DNA of 64,000 nt, taken from the NCBI RefSeq assembly GCF_004784475.1, contig NZ_SRRT01000005.1, forward strand, positions 310,001 through 374,000. The letters run 5' to 3'. The first letter of the stretch is position 1, and each line of letters begins with the position of its first letter. Position numbers and translations under genes: made by a program. The notes under the pieces were generated by a model, which saw only the letters and a program-made list of their open reading frames with translations, was not told where the DNA came from and searched no databases. This DNA is from Streptomyces bauhiniae. Its GTDB lineage: Bacteria > Actinomycetota > Actinomycetes > Streptomycetales > Streptomycetaceae. Shown here piece after piece: positions 40,968 to 49,827 of the stretch.

Positions 40968-41945
40968 TTACTTCGTCAGGACGCCGGTGAGGGCGTCGAT
41001 GTACGCCTGCATGGACTTGGGGCCGCCGAACATCCAGATGCCGTCGGGGAGCCGGTGCACGGCACCCTTCTTGACGAAGGGCAGCGCCTTCCAGGCGGCG
41101 TTCTTGGCGAGTTCCTTCTTGAACGGGTCGCCCTCGCTGTCGCTGCCGATGTACGCGAACTGGGTGTCGGCGCCGAGCGAGGACAGGCCCTCGACGTCGG
41201 TGGCGGCGAGGCCGTAGGCGGGGTCGCCCTTGAGCTTCCAGGCGTTCTTCAGGCCGAGGGCCTTGTTGACGGTGCCGAGCTGGGAACCGTCGGTGTAGGC
41301 CCGCAGGGAGACCTGGTTGGCGGCGACGTAGCCGTCGGCGAAGGCGATCTCGTCCCCGGCGCGGCCGGCGCCCGCGAGCTTCTTCCTGGCCTCGGCGACC
41401 TTGGCGTCGAACTCCTCGCCCGCCTTGGCGGCCTGGTCGGAAGTGCCGGTGGCCTTGCCGATGAGGTCGAGGGTCTTCTTCATCCGGCCGATCTGGTCGG
41501 CGGCGTCCGCCGACTTGACCTCCAGCACCGGGGCTATCTTCCGCAGTTGCTTGACCGCGGCGGCGGGCAGGTCGGTGGTGGCCACGATGAGGTCGGGGCT
41601 CAGCGAGGCGATGGTGTCCATGCTGGGCTCGCCGCGGGTGCCGATGTCCTTGGGGGTGTTGCGCAGCGGGGCGGCGGTGTCCCAGGTCTTGTAGCCCTTG
41701 ACGTCGGCGACGCCGACCGGGTCCACGCCGAGCGTGACGAGGCTCTCCACGACGTTCCACTCGGTGCCGACGACCTTCTTGGCCGGGCCGTCCAGCTTGA
41801 TCCTGGCGCCGGTGTCGTCGGTCAGGGTGATGCTCTGGGCGGTGCCCTTGTCCTTGCCGGAGGCGGCGGGTTCGGTGGTGCCGCAGGCCGTGAGGGCGAG
41901 TGCGCCGGCGGACAGGGCGGCGAGGGCGATCAGGTGGCGTCTCAT
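40968..41945 (-). CDS. Iron-siderophore ABC transporter substrate-binding lipoprotein
   Basis: 325 aa. Signal peptide with lipobox ALTACG at residues 17-22, then a periplasmic binding protein of the FhuD/FepB class (SITLTDDTGARIKLDGPAKKVV, then SLSPDLIVATTDLP and a C-terminal DGIWMFGGPKSMQAYIDALTG). It binds a ferric siderophore, probably hydroxamate-type, but the ligand cannot be read. The ATG overlaps the ATPase stop by 4 bp. Confidence 0.92.
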   Translation of the reverse strand: MRRHLIALAALSAGALALTACGTTEPAASGKDKGTAQSITLTDDTGARIKLDGPAKKVVGTEWNVVESLVTLGVDPVGVADVKGYKTWDTAAPLRNTPKDIGTRGEPSMDTIASLSPDLIVATTDLPAAAVKQLRKIAPVLEVKSADAADQIGRMKKTLDLIGKATGTSDQAAKAGEEFDAKVAEARKKLAGAGRAGDEIAFADGYVAANQVSLRAYTDGSQLGTVNKALGLKNAWKLKGDPAYGLAATDVEGLSSLGADTQFAYIGSDSEGDPFKKELAKNAAWKALPFVKKGAVHRLPDGIWMFGGPKSMQAYIDALTGVLTK

Positions 41946-42805
41946 GAGGTGGTGCTGAGCCTTCCGGTGCGTGCGTGGTGGCGGCCGAGGGCGCGGGTGC
42001 GCAGCCGGCCGGTCAGGGGGTCGGTGTCGACATCGATGCGGATGCCGTAGGTGGCGGTGAGGCGCTCGGCCGTGAGGACGTCCTCGGGGTCGCCGTCGGC
42101 GATGATCCGGCCCGCGCGGAGCAGGGTGATCCGGTCGGCGACGGCGGCGGCCTGGTCCAGGTCGTGCAGGACGACACCGACCGCGATGCCGTGGTCGTCC
42201 GCCAGGTCCCGCATCAGGTCGAGGAGTTCGACCTGATAGCGCAGATCGAGGTAGGTGGTGGGTTCGTCGAGGAGGAGCACGCCGGTGTCCTGGGCGAGGC
42301 AACTGGCGAGCCAGACCCGCTGGAGCTGGCCGCCGGAGAGGTGTTCGGCTCCCCGGTCGGCGAGGTCCGTCAGGTCGGTCAGCGCGAGGGCCCGCCGTAC
42401 GGCGTCGGCGCCGCCCGCGTCCGCGCGGGTCCAGCGGCTGCGGTACGGGTAGCGGCCGAACTCGACCACGTCGCGCACGGTCAGCCCGCCGGGGGTGGGG
42501 CGTCCCTGGGTCAGCAGGGCGACGCGGCGGGCGAACTCACGGGCCGTCAGGGCCAGTCCGTCGACCGTCTCCTCCCCCGGCTCCGCCAGGGTGAGCGTGG
42601 CGGTGCGGGGGGACTGGAGGCGGGCGACGGTGCGCAGCAGGGTGGACTTGCCGCTGCCGTTGGGGCCCACGAGCGCCGTGACCTCGCCGGGCCGGATCGT
42701 GATGGCCGCCTGGTGCACCACGTCCGTTCCGTCGTACGCCACGGTCACGTCATGGGCGGTCAGCAGATGACCGCGCGTACGGGTTGTCTCTTCACCGGAA
42801 CTCAC
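41942..42805 (-). CDS. Iron-siderophore ABC transporter ATP-binding protein
   Basis: 287 aa. Walker A LVGPNGSGKSTLLRT near residue 46, signature LSGGQLQRVWLASCL near 156, Walker B GVLLLDEPTTYLDL near 174 and switch His in VVLHDLDQAAAVA. First gene of the transport operon. The GTG start at 42805 lies only 4 bp from the iron box and has no Shine-Dalgarno, so the mRNA is probably leaderless. Confidence 0.93.
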   Translation of the reverse strand: MSSGEETTRTRGHLLTAHDVTVAYDGTDVVHQAAITIRPGEVTALVGPNGSGKSTLLRTVARLQSPRTATLTLAEPGEETVDGLALTAREFARRVALLTQGRPTPGGLTVRDVVEFGRYPYRSRWTRADAGGADAVRRALALTDLTDLADRGAEHLSGGQLQRVWLASCLAQDTGVLLLDEPTTYLDLRYQVELLDLMRDLADDHGIAVGVVLHDLDQAAAVADRITLLRAGRIIADGDPEDVLTAERLTATYGIRIDVDTDPLTGRLRTRALGRHHARTGRLSTTS

Positions 42806-42809
42806 GAGG

Positions 42810-42828
42810 GAAGGTTAGCCTATCCTTA
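42810..42828 (-). promoter_or_regulatory. Iron box of the siderophore transport operon
   Basis: On the minus strand TAAGGATAGGCTAACCTTC agrees with the iron-box consensus at 15 of 19 positions. It lies immediately upstream of the ATPase GTG; TAGGCT inside it may be the -10 element. Confidence 0.85.
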
Positions 42829-42870
42829 CCCCGACTGATCACCCCCTGACCGGGGCAATCTCCACAGAGG

Positions 42871-43434
42871 TCAGCTCTCGGGCCAACTGGACGGCTTCCA
42901 CAGGCCGGAGCGGCGCAGGGAGGCCGGGCAGTGGAGGTAGATCTCGTCGATGTCGAGCACGAGCGCCAGCAGGGGGCGCGGACCGCCGTCGGCCATGGCG
43001 TCGAAGAAGGGCGCGTCGGTGAGCAGGCGGGCGCGGCCGTTGACGCGGAGGACCCGGGTGCCGCCGGGGATCAGGTAGAGCAGTCCGGCGTGCGGGTTGT
43101 CCAGGATGTTGTGGAAGCTGTCGGCCCGCCGGTTGCCGGGGCGGTCCGGGATGGCCAGCGTGGACGGGCCGAGGACGTGGGTGAATCCGGGGCCGTCGCC
43201 GCGCGGCGAGACGTCGCAGTTGCCCTGGCGGTCGGAGGTGGCCAGGAGGCAGAAGGGCGAACGGGCGAGGATGTCCCGGTCGGTGTCGTCGAGGTGCCGG
43301 TGCACCTTGTCGATGACGATGGGGTGCGGCTCGCCCAGGAGTTCGCGCAGTTCCTCCCGCGAGCCCAGTTCCACGAAGCCGGCGGTGTCGACGCCGTCCG
43401 GCTGGCGCGTCGTCGCGTCGATGATCTGGGACAA
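42871..43434 (-). CDS. PPOX-type FMN-binding flavoprotein (MSMEG_1061-like), iron-regulated
   Basis: 187 aa. The split-barrel flavin fold is seen in ARSPFCLLATSDRQGNCDVSPRGDGPGF, LAIPDRPGNRRADSFHNILD and HAGLLYLIPGGTRVLRVNG, matching FMN-dependent PPOX proteins of the MSMEG_1061 type. The preferred start is TTG 43434 (SQIIDATTRQPDG) with GGGAG upstream; ATG 43527 would overlap the likely -10 (GATAAT). An iron box lies upstream. The iron control and neighbours suggest a reductive role in releasing iron from siderophores or heme; this is inferred. Confidence 0.82.
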   Translation of the reverse strand: MSQIIDATTRQPDGVDTAGFVELGSREELRELLGEPHPIVIDKVHRHLDDTDRDILARSPFCLLATSDRQGNCDVSPRGDGPGFTHVLGPSTLAIPDRPGNRRADSFHNILDNPHAGLLYLIPGGTRVLRVNGRARLLTDAPFFDAMADGGPRPLLALVLDIDEIYLHCPASLRRSGLWKPSSWPES

Positions 43435-43527
43435 GCCGACTCCCGTGGTACTCGCGCGCCGGAGAGCCCGGCCCGCAGCCGTGTCACACGGACCCGTGCT
43501 GCGGGCCCGGCTGATTGCCCGGCACAC

Positions 43528-43557
43528 ATTATCGGACGTTAGGTTCGGCTTACCTAA
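43528..43557 (-). promoter_or_regulatory. Iron box and promoter of the PPOX gene
   Basis: TTAGGTTCGGCTTACCTAA (43539-43557, plus strand) matches the iron-box consensus at 17 of 19 positions. On the minus strand TTAGGT and GATAAT (43533-43528) are 18 bases apart and form a promoter through the box. Confidence 0.9.
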
Positions 43558-43566
43558 GCGGGGTTG

Positions 43567-44355
43567 CTACGGGAGGCGGGCCACCCCGGCGTAGATACCG
43601 CTCTCCTCGGGCGCCGGGGCGTCGCCGTCCTTGAACCACTCGGTGGCCGTGACGAGGCCGGGCTCGACCAGTTCCAGGCCCTCGAAGAAGCGCTCCACGC
43701 CCGCCCGGTCGCGGAAGCCGAGCTTGATGCCGCCCTTGGCGTACTCGGCCGTGACCTGGGCGGACAGCTCCGGGAAGATGTCGGAGGAGGCGTGCGAGAG
43801 GACCAGGTAGCTGCCCGAGGGCAGGGTGGCGAGGAGGTTGGAGACGAGCCCGTACGGGTCCTGGTCGTCGTTGATGAAGTGCATCAGGGCGATCAGGGAC
43901 AGGGCGATGGGCCGGTCGAAGTCGAGCGTCTGGCGGGCGTTCTTGATGATGGCGGCCGGGTCGCGGACGTCGGCCTCCACGTACTGGGTGGCGCCCTCGG
44001 GGCGGCCGACGAGCAGCGCCTCCGCGTGCCGCAGCACGATCGGGTCGTTGTCGGTGTAGACGATCCGCGCGGTCGGCACGATCCGCTGGACGATCTGGTG
44101 CAGGTTCGGCTCGGTGGGGATGCCGGTGCCGATGTCGAGGAACTGGTCGACGCCCTGCGCGGCGAGCCAGGCGACCGCGCGGTTCATGAAGGCACGGTTC
44201 TGCCGGGCGCCGGCGGCCGCCTCGGCGGGCAGCCGCTCCCCCACCGCCTCGTCCACGGGGTAGTTGTCCTTGCCGCCGAGCAGCCAGTCGTATACGCGCG
44301 CGGGGTGGGCCGTGCTGGTGTCGATCTGCCGGGGGCCGGGGGTGCCGGTGGTCAT
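43567..44355 (-). CDS. SAM-dependent methyltransferase, DUF574 type
   Basis: 262 aa. The N-terminal TAHPARVYDWLLGGKDNYPVD is the hallmark of the actinobacterial DUF574 methyltransferase family, followed by the SAM motif FLDIGTGIPTEPNLHQI near residue 72 and VYTDNDPIVLRHAEALL near 98. Streptomyces genomes carry many paralogues of unknown substrate. ATG 44355. Its stop is 10 bp from the downstream iron box. Confidence 0.9.
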   Translation of the reverse strand: MTTGTPGPRQIDTSTAHPARVYDWLLGGKDNYPVDEAVGERLPAEAAAGARQNRAFMNRAVAWLAAQGVDQFLDIGTGIPTEPNLHQIVQRIVPTARIVYTDNDPIVLRHAEALLVGRPEGATQYVEADVRDPAAIIKNARQTLDFDRPIALSLIALMHFINDDQDPYGLVSNLLATLPSGSYLVLSHASSDIFPELSAQVTAEYAKGGIKLGFRDRAGVERFFEGLELVEPGLVTATEWFKDGDAPAPEESGIYAGVARLP

Positions 44356-44666
44356 GGGCGGGCTCCGTCATGATTCTGGCCGGTGCGAACACAGACGATC
44401 ATCTAGTGGTGGTCGTCATTCTGCATGCGGGGCACGGGAGTTGACCAGGCGGGTGACCGGCGGCGATCACCTGCGCGGCCGGGTGTGACCCATGACCGAC
44501 CCTGGTCTCCAGGTTTCGAAAGTATTAGCTGATAATTTGTGAAGCTCGCGGGCAGACACGGGGCCAGGGGGTAACAAATTGGCCATCGGTGCCACCGTGA
44601 TGGTCACCGATTCCGGCCGGTCCGTCTGCCCACGCGAGCAAGGCCGAGTGGGGAGGGAGACCTGTC
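44356..44666. other. Divergent promoter region, AT-richer than surroundings
   Basis: About 311 bp without a gene. The part from 44515 to 44580 is unusually AT-rich for this genome (AGTATTAGCTGATAATTTGT, later GTAACAAATT) and holds AATTTGT/ACAAATT inverted 7-mers 33 bases apart. The penicillin-binding-protein promoter probably lies here. Confidence 0.45.
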
Positions 44667-47027
44667 GTGACCGAGGCAGGGCGGGGGGCGGACGCCGATG
44701 ACGCCACGGGTGCCGCTGACGGCGCCGGCGGCGCCGAGGGGGTCCGGCGTGGGCGGGGCCGGCGCGCGGCGCCGAAACGGGCGTGGGGACGCCGTGCCCA
44801 GGAGCCGGACCGGCAGGAGGCCGAAAACACCCCGGACCCGGCCGCGTTCGAGCCCGAGGCCACCATGCAGCTCCGGGTCGGCACCGTCCGCCCCGACGAG
44901 ACGATGCAGCTCAAGATCCTCGCCCTGGACGGCACCCGCCCCGCGCCGAAGCCCGGGCCGAAGGCCACCGAGCAGTCCGGCGCCCCCCGCCCTTCCCGCT
45001 TCCTCGCCCCGCTGCTGACCGTCCTCGCCGTACTCCGCCGCCTCCTCGCCCCCGTCACCGCCAGGCTCGCCCCCTACGCCGCGCTCGCCGCGCCGTACGT
45101 CCGCAAGCTGCGCCCGGAGTACCCGCGTCCGGGCCGGGAGGACTGGCGGCGCTGGATACCGTCCTGGCGCCAGTGGCTCGCGGGCTGGTTCGCCCTCATG
45201 GGCCTGACCGGCCTCTGCCTGACCGTGGCCTACGCGGCGACCGACGTCCCCACCAACCTCAACTCCTACGCCACCCAGCAGGACAACGTCTACTTCTGGT
45301 CCGACGGCACCCCGATGGCCCGGACCGGCTGGGTGCGCCGGCAGGCGATGCCGCTCAAGGACATCCCGGAGGGCGTCCGCTGGGCGGTGCTGGCAGCGGA
45401 GAACGAGAGCTTCTACTCCGACCCCGGCATCTCCGCCAAGGGCATCACCCGCGCCCTGTGGCGCACGGTCGGCCAGGGTGACACCGAGGGCGGCTCCACG
45501 ATCACCCAGCAGTACGTCAAGAACGTCTACCTCAACCAGGACCAGAACCTCGGCCGCAAGCTCACCGAGGCGATGATCGCCCTCAAGCTCGACAACCGGA
45601 TGAGCAAGGACAAGATCCTCGAGGGCTACCTCAACACGAGCTGGTTCGGCCGCGGCACCTACGGCATCCAGCGCGCGTCCCAGGCGTACTACGGCAAGGA
45701 CGTCAGCAAGCTGAACCCCAGCGAGGCCGCCATGCTCGCCTCGCTGCTCAAGGGCGCCGGACTGTACGACCCCACGCTCAGCGCGGCCAACCACCGCCGG
45801 GCGGTGGAGCGGTGGTCGTGGATTCTCGACCGCATGGTCAAGATCGGCAAGCTCTCCCCGGCCGAGCGCGCCAAGTACACCAAGTTCCCCGAGCCGACCA
45901 AGACGCTGCAGATCTACGACACCGGCAAGCAGAGCGACTACCTGGTGGAGCTGGCGTCGCAGTACGCACGGAAGAACGCCCATCTGTCGGACAAGGAGTT
46001 CGACCTCGGCGGCTACCAGATCTACACCACCTTCGACCGCAAGCGGGAGAGCGAGCTGACCGACGCGGTCACCAAGGCCCGCGAGGCCGCGCTGAAGAAG
46101 GACCCCAAGGCCGCGCGCACCGCCCACTACGGCGCCGCCTCGGTCGCCACCGACGGCCGGATCGTCGCCGTGTACGGCGGCCCCGACCACCGTAAACAGG
46201 GCTACAACGAGTCCAACGCCACTACCGTGCCCGCCGGTTCGGCCTTCACACCCTTCGTCTACGCGGCGGGCCTGGAGAACGGCGTGCACAAGACCCGCGA
46301 GGGCCCGGCCACCCCGGTCACCCCGGAGTCGGTGTACAACGGCGACGACGCGGTGCCCGTCACCACCCCCGAGGGCCCCTACTGGGACCGCAGCGGCAAG
46401 AAGGTCGCCGCGCACAACGACGGCAAGCGCTCCTACGGGCCGATCTCCCTGCGCCAGGCGCTCGCCCGCTCGGTGAACACGCCGTTCATGCAGCTCGGCA
46501 TGGACACCGGCCTGGAGAAGGTGAAGGCCACCGCGCAGGCGGCCGGTCTCCTGTCCTCCAGCTTCGGCCCGGCGACGCCCGACCTGTCGCTCGGCACCTC
46601 CACGCCCAGCACGATCCGCATGGCCAGCGGCTACGCCACCTTCGCGGCGGACGGCAGCCACACCGAGCCGTACTCGGTGCGCCGGGTCACCCGCAACGGC
46701 GCCGGTGTGCGCCTGGACGCGCCCGACCGGCGCCGGGCGGTACGTCCCGAGGTCGCCCAGCAGGTCAGCGAGGCCCTCGCGGACAACTTCCGCGCCTTCC
46801 ACCCCACCCCCGCGGCGACCACCCCGGCCGCCGGAAAGGACGGGACCACCGACAAGGACACCGCGCTCTGGTACACGGGCACCCTCAAGTCGGTCTCGAC
46901 CGCGATCGTCGTCTACCGCATCGACCTGGGCAAGAGCCTGGAACCGCTGCCGCTGGACGGTCTGGCCGGCACCCGTGAGAACAGCGTGCCGTTCGGAATC
47001 TGGTCGCAGGCCGTGGGCGTCGGCTGA
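44667..47027 (+). CDS. Class A penicillin-binding protein with degenerate transpeptidase motifs
   Basis: 786 aa. A long disordered cytoplasmic N-terminus, one membrane helix near residues 178-197 (WFALMGLTGLCLTVAYAA), a GT51 glycosyltransferase domain (AVLAAENESFYSDPGI, GGSTITQQYVKNVYLN, AYYGKD) and a transpeptidase domain. The latter reads GSAFTPFVYAAGL where SxxK is expected (Lys replaced by Thr) and GKDGTTDKD where KTG is expected; only SVN (ARSVNTPFMQLG) is intact. So it probably polymerises glycan but cannot crosslink or bind penicillin normally. GTG start after GGGAGGGAGA. A deacetylase-like gene follows after 70 bp. Confidence 0.9.
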   Translation: MTEAGRGADADDATGAADGAGGAEGVRRGRGRRAAPKRAWGRRAQEPDRQEAENTPDPAAFEPEATMQLRVGTVRPDETMQLKILALDGTRPAPKPGPKATEQSGAPRPSRFLAPLLTVLAVLRRLLAPVTARLAPYAALAAPYVRKLRPEYPRPGREDWRRWIPSWRQWLAGWFALMGLTGLCLTVAYAATDVPTNLNSYATQQDNVYFWSDGTPMARTGWVRRQAMPLKDIPEGVRWAVLAAENESFYSDPGISAKGITRALWRTVGQGDTEGGSTITQQYVKNVYLNQDQNLGRKLTEAMIALKLDNRMSKDKILEGYLNTSWFGRGTYGIQRASQAYYGKDVSKLNPSEAAMLASLLKGAGLYDPTLSAANHRRAVERWSWILDRMVKIGKLSPAERAKYTKFPEPTKTLQIYDTGKQSDYLVELASQYARKNAHLSDKEFDLGGYQIYTTFDRKRESELTDAVTKAREAALKKDPKAARTAHYGAASVATDGRIVAVYGGPDHRKQGYNESNATTVPAGSAFTPFVYAAGLENGVHKTREGPATPVTPESVYNGDDAVPVTTPEGPYWDRSGKKVAAHNDGKRSYGPISLRQALARSVNTPFMQLGMDTGLEKVKATAQAAGLLSSSFGPATPDLSLGTSTPSTIRMASGYATFAADGSHTEPYSVRRVTRNGAGVRLDAPDRRRAVRPEVAQQVSEALADNFRAFHPTPAATTPAAGKDGTTDKDTALWYTGTLKSVSTAIVVYRIDLGKSLEPLPLDGLAGTRENSVPFGIWSQAVGVG

Positions 47028-47097
47028 GCCCGCGCCGCCGTCCGGCCCACCCCTTCCCGGCTCCTCAACCCGCAACCCGCCCCGGAGATCGATCCGT

Positions 47098-48372
47098 ATG
47101 AAGTCGTCGAGCACAGGCCGCCGTCGCAAGGCACGCAACCCCGAGGGCGGCCGCGTCACGCGCCCCGCCGTCCTCGCGCTGGCCGTGCTGCTCGTGCTCG
47201 TCTCCACGGTCACGGGGTATCTGCTGCTCAACCACGAGGACGACATCGCCTCCGCGGTCTCCCCCGCCAAGGACCCCGGCGCGTCCGCGGAGCCGGAGTG
47301 GGACGGGAAGACCAAGGTGCTCGGGGACGGCTCCACGTCCTACACCGGGCCACAGCAGGGCACGTTGAAGCCCGTACGGCTCAAGCCCGGTGAGAAACCG
47401 CCCCAGTTCGTCGTCTTCTCCTGGGACGGCGGGCTGGAGGGCAGCGACCATCTCTTCTCGCACTACCGTCAACTTGCCAAGCAGTACAACGCCCATATGA
47501 CGTTCTTCCTCACCGGCATCTATCTGCTGCCGAAGGCGAAGAAGGACCTCTACCACCCGCCGCAGCACTCCCCCGGCGCCGCCGCCATCGACTACGCCAC
47601 CGACGAGCACATCCGCGAGACCGTGGAGCAGTTGCGCGAGGCGTACGAGGACGGCAACGAGATCGGCACCCACTTCAACGGCCACTTCTGCGGCGCCAAG
47701 GGCGGCGGCGACTGGAGCGTGGAGGAATGGAAGAGCGAGATCGACCAGTTCTTCTCGTTCGTGGAGCACTGGAAGACCAACACCGGCTACAAGGACATCG
47801 ACCCGCTGCCCTTCGACTTCAAGAAGGAGGTCACCGGCGGCCGGGCGCCCTGTCTGGAGGGCCAGAAGAACCTGCTGAAGGCCATCAAGAGCTACGGCTG
47901 GCGCTACGACGCCAGTTCGGCGGGCGACTTCCAGATCTGGCCGGAGAAGAAGAACGGCATCTGGGACTTCCCGCTCCAGATGCTCCCCTACGAGTCCGGC
48001 AAGTACCAGGGCCTGTCCATGGACTTCAACTTCCTGTACAACCAGTCGGACGGCGAGACGCAGGGCGACCCGGCCGAGTTCCCCAAGTGGGAGCAGCAGA
48101 CGGTCGATTCGTACATGGCCGGTTTCAACCGGGTGTACTACGGGAGCCGGGCGCCGCTGTTCATCGGCAACCACTTCGAGGACTGGAACGGCGGCATCTA
48201 CATGCGGGCCATCGACCAGGTGGTCAAGAACGTGTGCACCAAGAAGGGCGTGAAGTGCGTGTCCTTCAAGGAACTGGCCGACTGGATGGACGTCCAGACA
48301 CCGCAGACGCTGGCGCGGCTGCGCACCCTGGACCCGGCCCAGTCGCCCGACTGGTCATCGGTCGTCAAGTGA
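47098..48372 (+). CDS. Membrane-anchored polysaccharide deacetylase-like protein
   Basis: 424 aa. A basic N-terminus and a signal-anchor helix (LALAVLLVLVSTVTGYLLL) are followed by a NodB-like domain. The metal His pair is in EIGTHFNGHFCGAKGG, and the first motif reads FVVFSWDGGLEGS where TFDDG is usual, so the catalytic-base Asp is replaced while one Asp remains; RAPCLEG replaces RxPY. Activity as a deacetylase is therefore doubtful. The position behind the unusual penicillin-binding protein suggests a joint cell-wall role. ATG with CCGGAGA upstream. Confidence 0.8.
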   Translation: MKSSSTGRRRKARNPEGGRVTRPAVLALAVLLVLVSTVTGYLLLNHEDDIASAVSPAKDPGASAEPEWDGKTKVLGDGSTSYTGPQQGTLKPVRLKPGEKPPQFVVFSWDGGLEGSDHLFSHYRQLAKQYNAHMTFFLTGIYLLPKAKKDLYHPPQHSPGAAAIDYATDEHIRETVEQLREAYEDGNEIGTHFNGHFCGAKGGGDWSVEEWKSEIDQFFSFVEHWKTNTGYKDIDPLPFDFKKEVTGGRAPCLEGQKNLLKAIKSYGWRYDASSAGDFQIWPEKKNGIWDFPLQMLPYESGKYQGLSMDFNFLYNQSDGETQGDPAEFPKWEQQTVDSYMAGFNRVYYGSRAPLFIGNHFEDWNGGIYMRAIDQVVKNVCTKKGVKCVSFKELADWMDVQTPQTLARLRTLDPAQSPDWSSVVK

Positions 48373-48502
48373 CCTGTGAAACAGTCTGGTTCCACTTGTG
48401 CATCCCGTCTTCACACCTGCCGCACACGGCATGCGAAGATGCGTTCGCCCGGTCTCTGTCACCGGAGTCCCGGTCTGTGTACCGGCGTAGAGGGGAACAT
48501 CA

Positions 48503-49681
48503 TTGAAGTCAAGAAAATTGAGCCGTAAGCGGAGCCGCGCCACCATAATCTCGGCGGCGGCCGCCTCCGTGGTGGCGGGCGTCGCCCTGCTGCCGAACTG
48601 GAGCGCGGGCGCGGCGGTCACCGACGACCCGACCGTCGACACGGCGACCAAGGCGACCTTCCAGAAGCTGGCGGACGCGGTCTTCACCGACCGCACCCAG
48701 GCCCTGGTGGGCGGTGCTTCGGAGAGCCGCAAGCAGCGGACCTCCGGTTTCTCCGGCGATGTGCGCCTGTCCGGCACGCAGTCGCGCCAGGAGGACTCGG
48801 CGCTCAGCCAGTTGCGCGGCCGCAAGAGCCGGCTGGCCGCGCTGGGCGAGCAGTACAGCGCGGGCAGCACCAGCGTGAAGCTGGACGCCACGCAGGTCAA
48901 GGGACGGCGTGCCACGGTGGCCGTCACCGAGACCACGTCGCTGACCTACAAGAAGGTCACGGGCAACGAGCCCCCCACCACGGGGTTCCAGGCGCACCAC
49001 GAGCTGACCTTCCAGGCGGACCGCGGTGGCAACTGGCAGCTCACGCGCATCAAGGACACCGACGAGGGTTACCTCGCGGTGAACCAGGTGGCGAAGCCCG
49101 AGGTGGCCAAGGTCGAGGTGAAGGCGGACGACAGCCCGCCGGACGCGCCCCGCGCGGCCACCACCCGGCCGGCTCCGGCGAAGCCGAAGACCCTCACGGG
49201 CACCGGCTACGACTACAAGGCCATGGTCGCGTACGCGACGAAGTACTGGAGCAAGTACAACACCGAGTACCCGGACTTCAACGGGGCCGGCGCCGGTGGT
49301 GACTGCACCAACTTCGTCAGCCAGGCGCTGAAGGCGGGTGGCTGGAAGCACGTTCCCGGTTACACGAACGACTTCCACAAGTGGTTCGGCACCGCCGACA
49401 TCCAGTCGGACTCCTTCGTGGGTGTGAACGAGTTCTCCTGGTTCGCGCTGTCCTCGAAGCGGGTCACGAGCCTTGCGAATGTCTACCAGGCGGACATCGG
49501 CGATGTCATCCAGATGGACTTCAACAAGGACGGGTCCAAGGACCACACGATGATCGTCACCAAGCGCGACGCCCAGGGCGTGCCCTACGTGACGTACCAC
49601 TCCACCAACACCTACAACCGGTCGGTGGCCAGCCTCGTCGCGTCCTACCCGACGGCGGCGTTCTACGCCTACCGCACCTGA
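48503..49681 (+). CDS. Secreted protein with C-terminal amidase (Amidase_6-type) domain
   Basis: 392 aa. Signal peptide (ATIISAAAASVVAGVALLP), an N-terminal region of about 190 residues with an NTF2/cystatin-like feel, a Pro/Ala linker and a C-terminal domain beginning GYDYKAMVAYATKYWSKYN. The latter has the NlpC/CHAP-like catalytic Cys in GGDCTNFVSQALKAGG near residue 271 and His in SKDHTMIVTKRD near 350, as in the putative amidase domain family. It probably cleaves a peptide or amide bond at the cell surface. TTG start at 48503 with GAGGGGA upstream. Confidence 0.85.
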   Translation: MKSRKLSRKRSRATIISAAAASVVAGVALLPNWSAGAAVTDDPTVDTATKATFQKLADAVFTDRTQALVGGASESRKQRTSGFSGDVRLSGTQSRQEDSALSQLRGRKSRLAALGEQYSAGSTSVKLDATQVKGRRATVAVTETTSLTYKKVTGNEPPTTGFQAHHELTFQADRGGNWQLTRIKDTDEGYLAVNQVAKPEVAKVEVKADDSPPDAPRAATTRPAPAKPKTLTGTGYDYKAMVAYATKYWSKYNTEYPDFNGAGAGGDCTNFVSQALKAGGWKHVPGYTNDFHKWFGTADIQSDSFVGVNEFSWFALSSKRVTSLANVYQADIGDVIQMDFNKDGSKDHTMIVTKRDAQGVPYVTYHSTNTYNRSVASLVASYPTAAFYAYRT

Positions 49682-49694
49682 TGAGGTGACCGAG

Positions 49695-49727
49695 GACCCC
49701 CGCCCGGCAACCCGCCGGGCGGGGGTC
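49695..49727 (+). terminator. Terminator after the amidase gene
   Basis: GACCCCCGCCCGGC (49695-49708) pairs perfectly with GCCGGGCGGGGGTC (49714-49727) with a 5-nt loop and TT after it. Confidence 0.8.
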
Positions 49728-49827
49728 TTCGCGCGTGGGGACGACGGTGGTCCTTTGCCGCGTGGCGGGGCGTGGATACAGTCGGCCGTCGACCGGGATT
49801 TGGCGGGTGTGACCTCAGGGGGCCTGG

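Noticed and set aside
38576..40990. An 804-codon open frame antisense to the fused siderophore permease
   Set aside because: Composition is Gly/Asp/Gln/Arg repeats typical of an antisense shadow; the minus-strand permease has clear FecCD motifs throughout.
43434..43527. ATG 43527 as start of the iron-regulated PPOX protein
   Set aside because: It overlaps the probable -10 element GATAAT and lacks a ribosome binding site; the extra residues have no family resemblance.
44604..47336. A 910-codon open frame antisense to the penicillin-binding protein
   Set aside because: No domain is recognisable and it lies opposite a gene with intact GT51 motifs.
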